Notes: generated by a model not told the origin, from the sequence alone. Counted from the first letter of the stretch, positions 19,373-31,613 are shown. The stretch is DNA of 64,000 nucleotides from Helicobacter canadensis MIT 98-5491 (GCF_000162575.1 NZ_CM000776.2:1205107-1269106); one strand, 5' to 3'. Translations and numbers: made by a program.

Positions 19373-20002
19373 CTAATTTTTAGGCGTATATTTAAAAGTT
19401 GGAAGCCCCAAATGGTATCGAATAGCAATAATCCTTGCTACAAATCCTACAATCAAAGCAAAAATCACAATAAAATTTTCATCCAACACAAAATAACTCT
19501 GACTAATCCACTCTAAAAACACATACAAACTACCTACAAACAAAGCAATACTTGCATAAAGCTCCTTTTGAAAAACAAGCGGAATCCTCGCACAAAAAAT
19601 ATCCCGCAAAATTCCTCCAAAAACTCCTGTAATTACTGCTCCAGCAACCGCCATTGCACCACTTGGATGAAAATCCATTCCAATTCTAGCACCAATCACG
19701 CTAAATACCGCCAAACCTAATGCGTCCAAAATCAAAAAGGCTTTTTCAAAACGCTCTACGAAATAAGGGATTTTAGTGGTTAGCAATGCTGCTACACAAA
19801 CAATAGCTAGATATTGCGGATGTGCTACCCAAGTAAGCGGATAATGTCCAAACAAAATATCCCGAATCGATCCTCCGCCAATGGCTGTAACACAAGCAAT
19901 AAAAATCACCCCAAACCAATCCATATTATGCCGCCCTGCTGCAAGTGCGCCTGTCATCCCCTCTGCTGTGATTCCAATAATATATAAAATAGTCAAAAGC
20001 AT
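19373..20002 (-). CDS. TRIC/UPF0126 family membrane channel
   Basis: A 209-residue inner-membrane protein with about seven hydrophobic helices in two related halves. Each half carries the Gly-rich family block: GGGSIRDILFG near residues 42-52 and FGGILRDIFCARIP near 128-141. Bacterial UPF0126 proteins are homologues of animal TRIC cation channels and form trimeric monovalent cation channels. It lies one base after the HD-domain gene on the same strand, so they are co-transcribed. A specific physiological role cannot be read from the sequence. Confidence 0.88.
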   Translation of the reverse strand: MLLTILYIIGITAEGMTGALAAGRHNMDWFGVIFIACVTAIGGGSIRDILFGHYPLTWVAHPQYLAIVCVAALLTTKIPYFVERFEKAFLILDALGLAVFSVIGARIGMDFHPSGAMAVAGAVITGVFGGILRDIFCARIPLVFQKELYASIALFVGSLYVFLEWISQSYFVLDENFIVIFALIVGFVARIIAIRYHLGLPTFKYTPKN

Positions 20003-20003
20003 T

Positions 20004-21209
20004 TTAAGCCTTAAATTCCCTAAATAAATAGCCTAAATCCACTCCGCTTATTGTCTTTGCATTATATAAATATTCCAAATTTCTTGCACCTTCTTCTAAT
20101 TCCCTGCTTGAAATCCCGTGTCGCATAGAGATTCTAGCTTCTAAGAATGCACTCAAATGATCACAAAATTTTAAAAATTCTCCATAAATAGCACAACAAG
20201 AATCTTGATTGTATTTTTCTAAAAATTCTTCACCTTTAGGTAAATACACAACTCCTTTAGTCGTTTTATAACGATTTGCAAATTCATTTTGTGTAAAATA
20301 CAAAATATCTTTTTTAATAGCTTCTGGAACTTTTGAGAGTATCTTTTCTCTCACCTCTTCTTCTTCAATTTGCTTTATAAATTCGTCTAAACCTTCCACA
20401 CTGCGTTTAATAGGAGAAATAATATCTCGCGTTAAAATCTCTGGTAAATCGTGGAATAATCCACACAAAAAGTGATTAATCTGCATTTGCCGACAAAATC
20501 CCAAATCATAGCCTAGCAAATACGCACAAAGTGCCACAATTAAAGTATGTCCCAAAACTGAAGTAGGCGGAACCCTTGGAGTCTGACTCCAACGCTTCTG
20601 AAACCTAAGCTGCCCAAACATCGCTACAAGCTCTCTCATATCCTCATACAGCACAATCTGCCTAATCCCAGCTAAATGATAATGCTCTTCTACTTGCTTA
20701 TCGATGATATTTTTAATATTTTGCACATCATACATTTTAGGATTAAAATGATAAATAATATCAAATTCCCATTTTGAAGCATAATAATGCGAGGCTTTAA
20801 GAATCTCTTTCTCAAGATTCTCAACCTCTCCATACAAATATTTCCGCATTGATTCAAAAAAGGCAAACCCACTTAAATCTTCTTCCAATTCTTTGCATAC
20901 AAAATCTACAAGTTCTTTATTATGTGTTTGTGTAAGTTTATGAAATACGGGAGGTTTAATATCTGTAAGAATAATGCGTTCAAAAAATTCATAACAAAAC
21001 TGCAAAATTAACCGCTCCCAATCAATCTTTTTGCCATTTTCAATTTCTTCAAAATGTGCCAAAAGATAAGCTATTACAATTTTATGGGCTTGTTTATCTA
21101 ATTCATAGAATTCTACAGGGGTGGCTTGATCATTCCAACGCCTTATATTAGCGGCTACAAAAATTTTTTGCAATAAGGCGATACTAAGTGTAGGTTTTTT
21201 CATTTCCAT
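20004..21209 (-). CDS. HD-domain phosphohydrolase-like protein
   Basis: A 401-residue protein whose C-terminal half is an HD domain. A first His lies in TSVLGHTLIVAL, then CGLFHDLPEILTRDIISPIK gives the HD pair, and a distal Asp is in KFCDHLSAFLEARI. This arrangement resembles the YfbR/HDDC2 nucleotidase-type HD family. The N-terminal half is rich in charged helices without a motif I know. The substrate is unknown. It starts at ATG 21209 in a minus-strand pair with the TRIC-like gene; the 290 bases upstream contain no gene before rnpB. Confidence 0.75.
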   Translation of the reverse strand: MEMKKPTLSIALLQKIFVAANIRRWNDQATPVEFYELDKQAHKIVIAYLLAHFEEIENGKKIDWERLILQFCYEFFERIILTDIKPPVFHKLTQTHNKELVDFVCKELEEDLSGFAFFESMRKYLYGEVENLEKEILKASHYYASKWEFDIIYHFNPKMYDVQNIKNIIDKQVEEHYHLAGIRQIVLYEDMRELVAMFGQLRFQKRWSQTPRVPPTSVLGHTLIVALCAYLLGYDLGFCRQMQINHFLCGLFHDLPEILTRDIISPIKRSVEGLDEFIKQIEEEEVREKILSKVPEAIKKDILYFTQNEFANRYKTTKGVVYLPKGEEFLEKYNQDSCCAIYGEFLKFCDHLSAFLEARISMRHGISSRELEEGARNLEYLYNAKTISGVDLGYLFREFKA

Positions 21210-21500
21210 TACCTTTTCTTAAATAAATTTCTATTTTGATAAATCAAAAATGCCAAATACATAAGCGTAACAATGCTAATAGCCACTTTTTCATAAAATT
21301 CCAAATCAAGCCTTTATCATTTTATCCAACTAAAAGCAAAATTATAACATTAATTCAAAAATGCTAAAATGGAATTCTCTTAAGAATCACCCAATATCCC
21401 TTAATATTTTACCCACTAAATTATAAATCATTGCAAGATTAATAGTAAGTTTCAAGAATTAAAAATTATTTTTATCTCTTTTTGCTAAAATTTCAAGCTT

Positions 21501-21820
21501 AGGTGTAGCAAGTGGTTGCTTTTTAAAGAGGAAAGTCCGAGCTGCTTTGGGATAGGATTCCATTTAACTAATGGCTAGAGTAATCTAAGGGAAAGCGCAA
21601 CAGAAAACAAACCGCCTTTAACTTTTATAAGGCAAGGGTGAAAAGGTGGGGTAAGAGCCTACCGAGAGTGTAGCAATACATTCTGTCATTGCAAGCCCAA
21701 TCCGCAGCAAGAAAGGTATGGTTAGTATCCCAAAATTTTAACCTTTCGCTAGATTTTTGCCGTAAGGCAAAAGCAAGATAAATAACCACATAAACAGAAC
21801 TCGGCTTATAGCTACACCTA
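21501..21820 (+). ncRNA. rnpB: RNase P RNA
   Basis: The terminal helix is visible: AGGTGTAGC at the 5' end pairs with GCTACACCT at the 3' end. The universal CR-I GAGGAAAGTCCG sits about 30 bases in and the ACAGAAA element follows near 21600; CCGCAGCAAGAAAG and a terminal ACAGAAC match the type A consensus. The boundaries are set from P1 and may be off by a few bases. It lies directly upstream of hypE on the same strand. Confidence 0.93.
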
Positions 21821-21847
21821 AATCATCTTTCTTCTTAAGGAATCCAA

Positions 21848-22870
21848 ATGAAACAATCCATCATTACTCTAAGTCACGGAAGCGGAGGCGTAGAATCTCA
21901 AAAACTTATTTCAGAGCTTTTTTATCCTTTTTTGGAAGGTTGTGTAATAGGCAATGGAGAAGATGCAGGCATTGGTGAGTTAGATTCTATCTCTCAAGGA
22001 AAGTTTGCTATTAGCACTGATGGTTATACAATCTCTCCACTATTTTTTCCCGGTGGAGATATTGGAAAATTAAGCATTTGTGGAAGTTGCAATGATGTAG
22101 CAATGATGGGTGCAAAACCTAAATATTTAAGTGCTAGTTTTATGATTGAAGAAGGGTTTTTAATAGATGATTTAAAAAAGATTCTCGATTCTTTTGGAAA
22201 AACTCTCAAAGCAAGTGGAGCAAAACTCCTTTCAGGAGATACCAAAGTCTTACCAAAAGGAACGCTAGATAAGATTTTTATCACCACCACTGCTTTTGGA
22301 GAATTTCTCTATCCACATTTACAGATTAGTGCTTTTAATATTCCGCAAGATTGTTGCATTTTAGTAAGTGGAGAGATTGGAAATCACGGAGCAGTAGTGT
22401 ATTCTAAACGCGAAGAAATTTCCTTGCAAAGTAATTTAGAAAGCGATTGTCAATTACTCTATCCAAGCCTAGAAGAGCTTTTTAAAAATAATCTTTCAAT
22501 CTATGCTTTACGCGATGCGACAAGGGGCGGAATTGCAAGTGTCCTAAATGAATGGGCAAATGCTTCACATATCGGAATTGAAATAGAAGAAGAAACTTTG
22601 CCTATCAAAGATGAAGTGCGTGGAATCTGTGAGCTTTTAGGTTTTGAAGCGTGGAATCTTGCTAATGAGGGAATGTGCGTATTAGCTATTGCAAAAGAAG
22701 ATTCTAAAAAAGCCCTAGAAATCTTAAAACGAACTCCAGCAGGAAAAAATGCTACTATAATCGGCTATACCACTTCCACAAATCTTAATAAAGTTGTCTT
22801 AAAAACCGCCTATGGCGCGAAACGATTCTTAGATTATCCAAGTGGAGAATTACTTCCTAGAATCTGCTAA
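21848..22870 (+). CDS. hypE: Hydrogenase maturation protein HypE
   Basis: Dehydrates a thiocarbamoyl group on its own C-terminal Cys to make the cyanide ligand of NiFe hydrogenase. The 340-residue protein starts with the LSHGSGG block, has GEDAG and SGDTKVLPKG ATP-binding segments, and ends PRIC, the conserved terminal Cys that carries the thiocarboxamide. Other hyp genes are absent from the window, so this copy stands apart from the usual hypABCD cluster. The start follows a TTAAGGA ribosome site, 27 bases after rnpB. Confidence 0.95.
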   Translation: MKQSIITLSHGSGGVESQKLISELFYPFLEGCVIGNGEDAGIGELDSISQGKFAISTDGYTISPLFFPGGDIGKLSICGSCNDVAMMGAKPKYLSASFMIEEGFLIDDLKKILDSFGKTLKASGAKLLSGDTKVLPKGTLDKIFITTTAFGEFLYPHLQISAFNIPQDCCILVSGEIGNHGAVVYSKREEISLQSNLESDCQLLYPSLEELFKNNLSIYALRDATRGGIASVLNEWANASHIGIEIEEETLPIKDEVRGICELLGFEAWNLANEGMCVLAIAKEDSKKALEILKRTPAGKNATIIGYTTSTNLNKVVLKTAYGAKRFLDYPSGELLPRIC

Positions 22871-22906
22871 AACTACAAAGATTCTATTTATAAAGTATTT
22901 TGTTTT

Positions 22907-22941
22907 CAAGAATCAAAGGCTTAAAATCCATTTGATTCTTG
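22907..22941. terminator. Bidirectional terminator between hypE and EF-hand gene
   Basis: CAAGAATCAAA at 22907-22917 pairs perfectly with TTTGATTCTTG at 22931-22941. The stem is followed by a T-run on the plus strand and lies between two converging genes. Confidence 0.75.
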
Positions 22942-22947
22942 CAATTT

Positions 22948-24435
22948 TTAAGCAGCTAAGAGTTTATGTAGATTACCAACAAGACTTTCTTTAAATAAAT
23001 TCTCTTCCATACCATCAAACACAAAACGATTCAAATCCGCAAAAGTCTCATCAAATTGCTTCAAAAGATCTCCAAATATATGAGATGATTCTTCCTTACC
23101 CTCAAAACCCAAAAACGCTTCTTGCAATCCTTTCCATAAAGTAGATAACTCTTGACTAACGCCATTATTAGCACTCTCTAATGAACTAAGACTAAAGGAA
23201 TATTGTGTAGCACTAAAGCTAAAAGCACTCAACGAAGTTTGATTTCCATTTAAAATATTTCCGCTGCCTTGAGAAAAACTAAAATTAATATTCAAATTTT
23301 GCAAATAAGCACGACTTGCTGCAACCTGCAATCCTTGTTGCGAATTAATATTAGAAGTATTTTGCGTATTATTTGTTGGATTTTCTGCTACAAAATCAAT
23401 ATGATGAATCGCTCCAAGACTTCCATCTTCTCTCATAAAATTGGAAGTTTGTTGCTTAATTCCCAATAAATCTCCTTCTTCTCCCCTCATCATTTCTTGG
23501 CTCTCTTTAGCATCAAGATAAATCACACCAATCCCTTTTTCTCCAAGCCCCACTAATTCACCTTCACCCTTTTGGTTTGGCGTCCAGATTCTTAGCTTAT
23601 CATAGATAGGATCATTTTTATCAATCTTGCCATCTTGATTAGAATCATAAGCACTTAAATCTTTAAATCCATTGCCGCTTTTTGTTCCAAAAAGTTCATT
23701 TCCATCATTAATTTTGCCATCATTATTTTTATCTAATGCCAAAAATCCAGAACCTTCTTTTAATGTAGAAATTTGATCTTTTGTTCCATCGCTATCAAGG
23801 TCAAAGCTCATCTTTGTATCACTAAGCTCTGTCCCATTCCCCGCATAATCAATCACAAGCGGATCAATCACCTTATTAGAATTGTTAGAATTAGTATTGC
23901 TATTAGTTGTGTTTTGTGAATTAATTTGCAAATTCTGCACGAAGCTTTGAGACACGCTAATACTCAAATCCAGCTTCTTTGTTACTCCATCTTTGCCTAC
24001 AATGGTGCCTTGAATAGATAATTCCAAAGATTGCGAAAAGCCTTGAGTGATGCTAATTCCACTTCCAAGATTATAATTAGGGCGTGAAAAATTTCCATTT
24101 AATAGCGATTCTAAAGAAATACTTGTATCAGAAGAATTTGTTGATTTCCCACTAGAAACTCCAAAAACTTCTTCCCAAACCTTAATCATTTCATTTTGAA
24201 TTTCGGCAATTTTACCTAAAGCTTGATTAATAACTTGCTTATGAAAATCTCCTAATTTACTATTTAAAAGCTCCGTTGAAGAAAGAATATTAGAAGCTTT
24301 TTGGCTATTCTCCCCTTCATTATTAATTTGTGGAACACTATTTGCTTGATTGTTTGCAATCTCTTCTCCAAGAGCACTCCAATGCGTGGTGGTATATGAG
24401 GCTTGTAGAGAAGAGAAATTCATACTTGCTTGCAT
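22948..24435 (-). CDS. EF-hand/dockerin-like calcium-binding protein
   Basis: About 495 residues from ATG 24435, which follows a clear AAAGGAG; a start 36 bases upstream is possible but has no ribosome site. The centre carries three Ca-loop-like segments: DLDSDGTKD, DKNNDGKINDGNELFG and DSNQDGKIDKNDPIYDKLRIW. This block is shared by many large calcium-binding surface or secreted bacterial proteins. The flanking regions are Ser/Asn/Gln-rich with an N-terminal coiled-coil-like stretch. No signal peptide or membrane segment is visible, so export, if any, would be unconventional. A single-gene unit. Function unknown. Confidence 0.65.
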   Translation of the reverse strand: MQASMNFSSLQASYTTTHWSALGEEIANNQANSVPQINNEGENSQKASNILSSTELLNSKLGDFHKQVINQALGKIAEIQNEMIKVWEEVFGVSSGKSTNSSDTSISLESLLNGNFSRPNYNLGSGISITQGFSQSLELSIQGTIVGKDGVTKKLDLSISVSQSFVQNLQINSQNTTNSNTNSNNSNKVIDPLVIDYAGNGTELSDTKMSFDLDSDGTKDQISTLKEGSGFLALDKNNDGKINDGNELFGTKSGNGFKDLSAYDSNQDGKIDKNDPIYDKLRIWTPNQKGEGELVGLGEKGIGVIYLDAKESQEMMRGEEGDLLGIKQQTSNFMREDGSLGAIHHIDFVAENPTNNTQNTSNINSQQGLQVAASRAYLQNLNINFSFSQGSGNILNGNQTSLSAFSFSATQYSFSLSSLESANNGVSQELSTLWKGLQEAFLGFEGKEESSHIFGDLLKQFDETFADLNRFVFDGMEENLFKESLVGNLHKLLAA

Positions 24436-24685
24436 TATTTCTCCTTTGTAAAAATAAAATAGCACATTCAATATCGGCTATTTCAAAAAAAACTTAATAA
24501 AAAAATAAATAAATTATTCTTAAATCAAAATTTCACTTTATTTTTCAAGCAAAAATCCCTACAAATCGATACTTTTAAACTATTCAACCTTTAAAAAAGA
24601 TTTATATTCTATATAATAACTTAAAAAAAATATTTAATCTTATAAGCTTAGATTAATTAAAGTATAAATAAAATTTCACTCATAA

Positions 24686-26901
<2,216 letters not shown>

Positions 26902-26948
26902 TGCTTTTATGCTAAAATCCCAAAGAAATTTATCATCTAGGATTTAAA

Positions 26949-27587
26949 ATGTTTGAAGAACTACAACCTTGGATTTTAGCTCAACTTTATAGTATTTTAC
27001 TAGCCGCTGTTACGATTCTAGCTGTTTTAAATCCTTTTGGGAATCTCCCACAATTTATTTCAATGACAGAAGAACTAGAAACCTCATTACGCCAAAGTCT
27101 TTTTCGTAATATCCTCTACACTTCCTTTATCATTGTTATCCTTTTTTTATTAGTTGGACCCTTTATTATGCGTTATTTATTTAATGTGGATTTAAATGAC
27201 TTGCGAATCGCCGGAGGTTTGCTTTTAATATTAGTTAGCCTAAAAAACCTACTTTTTGCTCCACACAAAAATACCCACCATTATGAAACGACCGACAAGA
27301 ACGAATTATTAAGTCAAAGTATCGTGCCTATGGCATTTCCTATGCTAGTTGGTCCAGGAACACTCTCAACAGGTATTGTCATCTCCGAAGAAAACGGAAC
27401 TTTTATAGCTCTTAGTGCCGTAGTAACTGCCTTTGCTTTTATGCTTATTTTATTTCATTTCTCAGCAACCATTGAACGCGTTTTAGGTAAGCTTGTTTTG
27501 CATGTGCTATCTAGAATCGCACTAGTCTTTATTATGGCAATGGGGGCAAAGATGATGATAACAGGTCTCAAAGCAACTTTTGCTTAA
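26949..27587 (+). CDS. MarC/UPF0056 family inner membrane protein
   Basis: A 212-residue protein with about six transmembrane helices in two halves. The MarC hallmarks NPFGNLPQFISMT (near residues 28-40) and FPMLVGPGTLSTGIV (near 130-144) are present. The family's function is still unclear despite the historic multidrug-resistance name. It is preceded by a short gap after the ligase gene, and its stop is followed after 12 bases by the probable AUA start of the DUF455 gene. Confidence 0.88.
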   Translation: MFEELQPWILAQLYSILLAAVTILAVLNPFGNLPQFISMTEELETSLRQSLFRNILYTSFIIVILFLLVGPFIMRYLFNVDLNDLRIAGGLLLILVSLKNLLFAPHKNTHHYETTDKNELLSQSIVPMAFPMLVGPGTLSTGIVISEENGTFIALSAVVTAFAFMLILFHFSATIERVLGKLVLHVLSRIALVFIMAMGAKMMITGLKATFA

Positions 27588-27599
27588 AAGGAGGATTCT

Positions 27600-28433
27600 A
27601 TAGAACTTTTTAACGCACTCAAAAATGCTTTAAACGCTAAAACAGCGGAAGAAAAATGCACCCTAACCCAAGAAATTTTTAAAAATTTTCAACTTTTTAA
27701 AATAAATCACGATGAAGAAATTCTTCCCCTATCCACTCCAACTTTTTCTCATTTTTGCCAAATTGTCCCACCCAAAAAAGTCCCACAAGGCAAATATCTC
27801 AAAAATGATCTTAATGCAGCTCATCTGCTACACTCTATCGCACATATTGAATTTTCTGCCATTGATTTAGCACTAGATTGTGCTTATCGTTTTAGAAACT
27901 TACCCCTAGAGTATTATCAAGCTTGGGTGGAAGTCGCATTCCAAGAAGTGCATCATTTTCTTAAACTCAATCAATTGCTTCAAAGCATAGGATTCAAATA
28001 TGGCGATTTTGGAGTGCATACTTTACTTTTTGATTCAATGAAAAATTGTAATATCCTTTTAGATAGAATCGCCCTTGTTCCAAGGGGAATGGAAGCCGTA
28101 GGCTTAGATGTTAATCCCTTTTTGTGCGCTAAAGTCCAAGCAAGCAATCACCCTATCAAAAAAGATTTTTTAAAAGTTTTAGAAATAATTTTTCAAGAAG
28201 AAATTTTACATGTCTCAAAAGGTAATATTTGGTTTCATTATATATGCGATAAACAAAGCATCCCTAAGCAAAAACGCGCAGAAGTCTATTTAGAAATTCT
28301 TAAAAAATACCATTTTTCATTCCCCAAAGCCAACACTGCTTTCAACACTCAAGCAAGGATTCAAGCTGGTTTCACACAAGAAGAACTTACAATGCTAAGA
28401 GATTCAACATTTCTCTCCAAAAATCCAAAATAA
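27600..28433 (+). CDS. DUF455 family protein, apparent AUA start
   Basis: DUF455 proteins have a ferritin-like helical fold with conserved His/Glu residues. Here HSIAHIEFSAIDLA and FQEVHHFLKLN supply the metal-ligand-like set, followed by HTLLFDSM and ALVPRGMEAVGLDV. The first ATG-like codon in the frame is GTG 27927, which would delete the conserved HSIAHIE helix. Reading back, the frame is open to the marC stop, and a perfect AAGGAGG at 27588-27594 stands 5 bases before ATA GAA CTT at 27600. I therefore place the start at ATA, giving 277 residues. It is either a true AUA start, a start-loss mutation or a base error. Function unknown. Confidence 0.75.
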   Translation: MELFNALKNALNAKTAEEKCTLTQEIFKNFQLFKINHDEEILPLSTPTFSHFCQIVPPKKVPQGKYLKNDLNAAHLLHSIAHIEFSAIDLALDCAYRFRNLPLEYYQAWVEVAFQEVHHFLKLNQLLQSIGFKYGDFGVHTLLFDSMKNCNILLDRIALVPRGMEAVGLDVNPFLCAKVQASNHPIKKDFLKVLEIIFQEEILHVSKGNIWFHYICDKQSIPKQKRAEVYLEILKKYHFSFPKANTAFNTQARIQAGFTQEELTMLRDSTFLSKNPK

Positions 28434-28582
28434 TCACCACTTTATCTCCAATTATTTTCCTATCTCTAATTCTATTTTAAAAAGACAACAAAAGATTAAT
28501 AAACCATAAACACTTTTAAAGTTATGAATATTTTAATTATATGAGTTTTAATATTTATGAAGTAAAAAGAAGTTTTAAAAAA

Positions 28583-28608
28583 TAACAAAGCCCAAAAAGG
28601 CTTTGTTA
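28583..28608 (-). terminator. Terminator of porin 2
   Basis: TAACAAAGCC pairs with GGCTTTGTTA across a 6-base loop; on the minus strand the stem is followed by TTTTTT. It starts seven bases after the porin stop. Confidence 0.88.
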
Positions 28609-28615
28609 AGAAGAA

Positions 28616-30055
28616 TTAGAAGCTGTATTTTGCTTCTACTCTGAATCTATCTCTATCTTGATCTTGACCAGCAACAGGCGTTACATAAGTGTAATCATTT
28701 TTCAAGAATGCATAGTAAGTTGATAGAGTAAGTTGTTTGCTGTGTTTCCAAGTAATTGTTGGAGTAATTTCAGTAAATTCAACTTTTTTAATAATATTAT
28801 TATTTGCTGCTGCTACTCTATTGTAAGAAATATCATTTTCACCCCAAGCAAACTCTAAACCTACATTTAATCTCTCATCAAGGAAGCTATAATCTACACC
28901 AGCATAGAATACATCAATATCTTGCTCAGTGCCAAATCCTTGAACACCATAACCTCTAAGCACTGAAGTAGAGATACCTGTTCCAGCATTTTGCCACCAA
29001 ATTTTACCTTTTCTTGATACATTGCTTCCTTCATCTTCAAGAGCTACTGCTGTTCCATCTGCGAAGTTTGTAATATATCCTAAAGCTACATTCAATGGAA
29101 GTTGGAAATCATTTCTAAAATCTGCACCTACTTCAACTACAAAAGCATCATTAGCTTCTGAAATATTTGCTTTATTTCTATTTGCTGTTCCATAACCATA
29201 TAATCCAGCAAATATAGAATCAGAATCATTATTTAATGCTGCAAAAGAGTATTGTAATTTTGCTCTAAGCAAACTACCTTGCCATGAAAGCTCACCAAAC
29301 ACTAAAGCATCTACCGTATCATCGATATAGAATCCCCAAAGTTGTCCGCCAAATCGACCATAGTTAGTATCAATACCATAAATACCAGCTAAAGCATAAA
29401 GAGGTTTATCAATAGAGTAATCATTTGATAATCCATTATTAATAAGGGAACCTCCACCATTATTAGTAACAACACCACCTGCATTATTAATCTGATTTTG
29501 TGCATTCACTTCATTAATAGACCAAGAATCAAATGCTGCGGCTGCTAAAGTAAGGTTTGGAATATCGCTATTAAGTGCTAAAATACCTGTTCCTCTATCA
29601 CCATCATAAGCATTTGTTACAGGTGTATCAAGAAGTTGCTTACCGATTTTGATTGTTGTAGCTGTGCTATCTGGAGTAATAGTAGCATAAAACTCTCTTA
29701 CACCAAATTGACCATCAGAACCTGAACCTAAGCCACTACCTGTGAATGCCTGAGCTGTTCCAGGAGTTTCATTTCCTGTTCCTTTACCATGATTTACATT
29801 GTTTTCATTTTGATACCATACACCAAAATTCAAAGCAACATTATTAACAACAGGAGTTTTGAAGTCTGCTACTGCTCTCCATTGATGTGCAGCATTTCCT
29901 GTTGAATCGTTATATCTATCATCATTGTATCGGTATCTTAAATATCCGCTTACATCGATTCCTTTGATCGCTTCTTCAAGTGGTTGAGCGAAACTTGCTG
30001 TAGATAATGCACCTAGTGCAACGCTAGCTGCAAGACTTAATTTGATAAATTTCAT
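28616..30055 (-). CDS. Major outer membrane porin, MOMP family (copy 2)
   Basis: A 479-residue beta-barrel porin from ATG 30055, which follows AAGGAG; a longer reading from 30124 lacks a ribosome site and would bury the signal peptide. Signal peptide 1-23, cleavage before QPLEEAIKGIDVSG, and a C-terminal VEAKYSF. It shares with copy 1 the mature N-terminus, NHQWRA-like and AFTGSGLGSGSD blocks and the final strands, but the loops differ and include an Asn/Gly-rich insertion near residues 180-200. The strong terminator suggests a highly expressed monocistronic gene. Confidence 0.9.
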   Translation of the reverse strand: MKFIKLSLAASVALGALSTASFAQPLEEAIKGIDVSGYLRYRYNDDRYNDSTGNAAHQWRAVADFKTPVVNNVALNFGVWYQNENNVNHGKGTGNETPGTAQAFTGSGLGSGSDGQFGVREFYATITPDSTATTIKIGKQLLDTPVTNAYDGDRGTGILALNSDIPNLTLAAAAFDSWSINEVNAQNQINNAGGVVTNNGGGSLINNGLSNDYSIDKPLYALAGIYGIDTNYGRFGGQLWGFYIDDTVDALVFGELSWQGSLLRAKLQYSFAALNNDSDSIFAGLYGYGTANRNKANISEANDAFVVEVGADFRNDFQLPLNVALGYITNFADGTAVALEDEGSNVSRKGKIWWQNAGTGISTSVLRGYGVQGFGTEQDIDVFYAGVDYSFLDERLNVGLEFAWGENDISYNRVAAANNNIIKKVEFTEITPTITWKHSKQLTLSTYYAFLKNDYTYVTPVAGQDQDRDRFRVEAKYSF

Positions 30056-31490
30056 TTTAATCTCCTTAAGATTGAATTTCGAAATTACAATCTGATTATA
30101 CAAAATTTCGCACACAAAAAACAAAACAAATTTGTTTCAAGTCAGAGTTTGCATAATAGATTTCTCGCTTAAAGCTTAGAATCTAAACTCATAAGCTTAA
30201 TTGCGATTTTAACACATTGTTTTTATAAATGCAAGAGTTTTAACAGAAATTAAACATAAAATTGATAATTTTTTAAAAAAAATTAAGTTTCAATTTAATA
30301 ACCATTTATTCACCAAACTTTCTTCATTTTTCTTTTCCATCAAGTATCATAAAGCTTTCTAACCTATTTTATTTTAATAAAGCTCCTATCTCCATAAACA
30401 TTACCAAAAAATCTTTAAACTCTATCATATCCGAAAAATATACTCTTATTTTTGAAAAATAGCACTCAACAACATCTATTTCCTAAGCAATACTTAAATA
30501 TAAAATAGCAATAAACCTTCATTTACTCTATAAAATAAAATTTCTACTTTTAATCTCTCTAATACCATAATGATAAAATATATCCTTTCACTCAAATTAC
30601 ATAGAATCATCCACATAAATAGATATAAATAGATTATCTTTACAATAGAAAACCATTTCTAAAACACCAAAAATACTAATGATAAAATATATCCTTTCAC
30701 TCAAATTACATAGAATCATCCACATAAATAGATATAAATAGATTATCTTTACAATAGAAAACCATTTCTAAAACACCAAAAATACTCTACAATAAACACA
30801 ATCAACTACTTTAAATCTCTAAAATATTAAAAAATAGAATAAATTAAAAAAATTTAAACCAAGTAACAAAGTATAAAAACCAACAAACAAAGATTACAAA
30901 AAACTATATAATACTCTTTATAAATAAAATACACCAAATTTACTTACTCTAGCAACTCTTTATTATCCCACCCTTTCCCTTTTACACTAGAATTTCTATC
31001 TTTTATTTTTTCAGTTTCTCCCCAACAATCCTAATGTTAAAAATTACAAAGCTCATCATCAAACACCCACAAACCTATACAAAAACCTATACAAACCTTA
31101 AATTTACCATTTTAAAATATTTATATTTTATTCTATTACCTTCCAATACACAACTCACACATTATTGATTAAGCAACCTATTTGCATATAATAAGACTAT
31201 TTAAAAATATAAAATAATATTATTATCTTTAAACCAAATACTATTTCTCTTTTTTAAGACAAATTTACCGCTAACAATAAGCAATATCTCTTATATTAAA
31301 ATAACTTTTTTCTTTAATAGTTTTCAAGTATTTTTATTTTTATTATCTAAATCTTATATTTCTTATATCCATTCACACACTTATTATCTATATTATCTTA
31401 TAATTCTTTTCTATCTATTCAATGATTTAGTTAATATAAGTTTTACAAGGGAGAAATAAAAAGCAGTTTAACTCATTTTCTTTTACACTC
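30056..31490. other. Long AT-rich gene-free region
   Basis: About 1.4 kb between porin 2 and the 5S gene, extremely rich in A and T. I found no open frame with a ribosome site, no tRNA and no recognisable RNA. It contains the porin 2 upstream region and one exact tandem duplication (30568-30785). The rRNA operon terminator should lie near 31430-31490, but I see no clean hairpin there. Confidence 0.7.
30568..30785. repeat. Exact tandem duplication, 2 x 109 bp
   Basis: Bases 30568-30676 are repeated head to tail at 30677-30785 with no difference that I can see. The unit starts TAATGATAAAATATATCC and ends CACCAAAAATAC. It codes for nothing obvious. See the matching 173-bp duplication on the other side of the rRNA operon. 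Confidence 0.95.
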
Positions 31491-31613
31491 TCATCTCCGC
31501 ACCGTCCTACTTTACCACATCTGAAAGTTGCAGTATCATCAGCGAAGAAGAGCTTAACTTCTAGGTTCGGAATGGAGCTAGGTGGAACCTCTTCTCTATT
31601 AGCACGAAGATGA
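31491..31613 (-). rRNA. rrf: 5S rRNA
   Basis: Helix I is visible: TCATCTTCG at the 5' end pairs with CGGAGATGA at the 3' end. The internal block GAACCTAGAAGTTAAGC is the conserved loop B/helix III region. Ends are set from helix I and approximate to a few bases. Confidence 0.92.

Noticed and set aside
30568..30785. CRISPR array or iteron cluster
   Set aside because: Only two adjacent copies of a long unit with no spacers and no short repeated core. No CRISPR array was seen anywhere in the window.
31430..31490. rRNA operon terminator
   Set aside because: The T-rich stretch is suggestive, but I could not draw a convincing stem.
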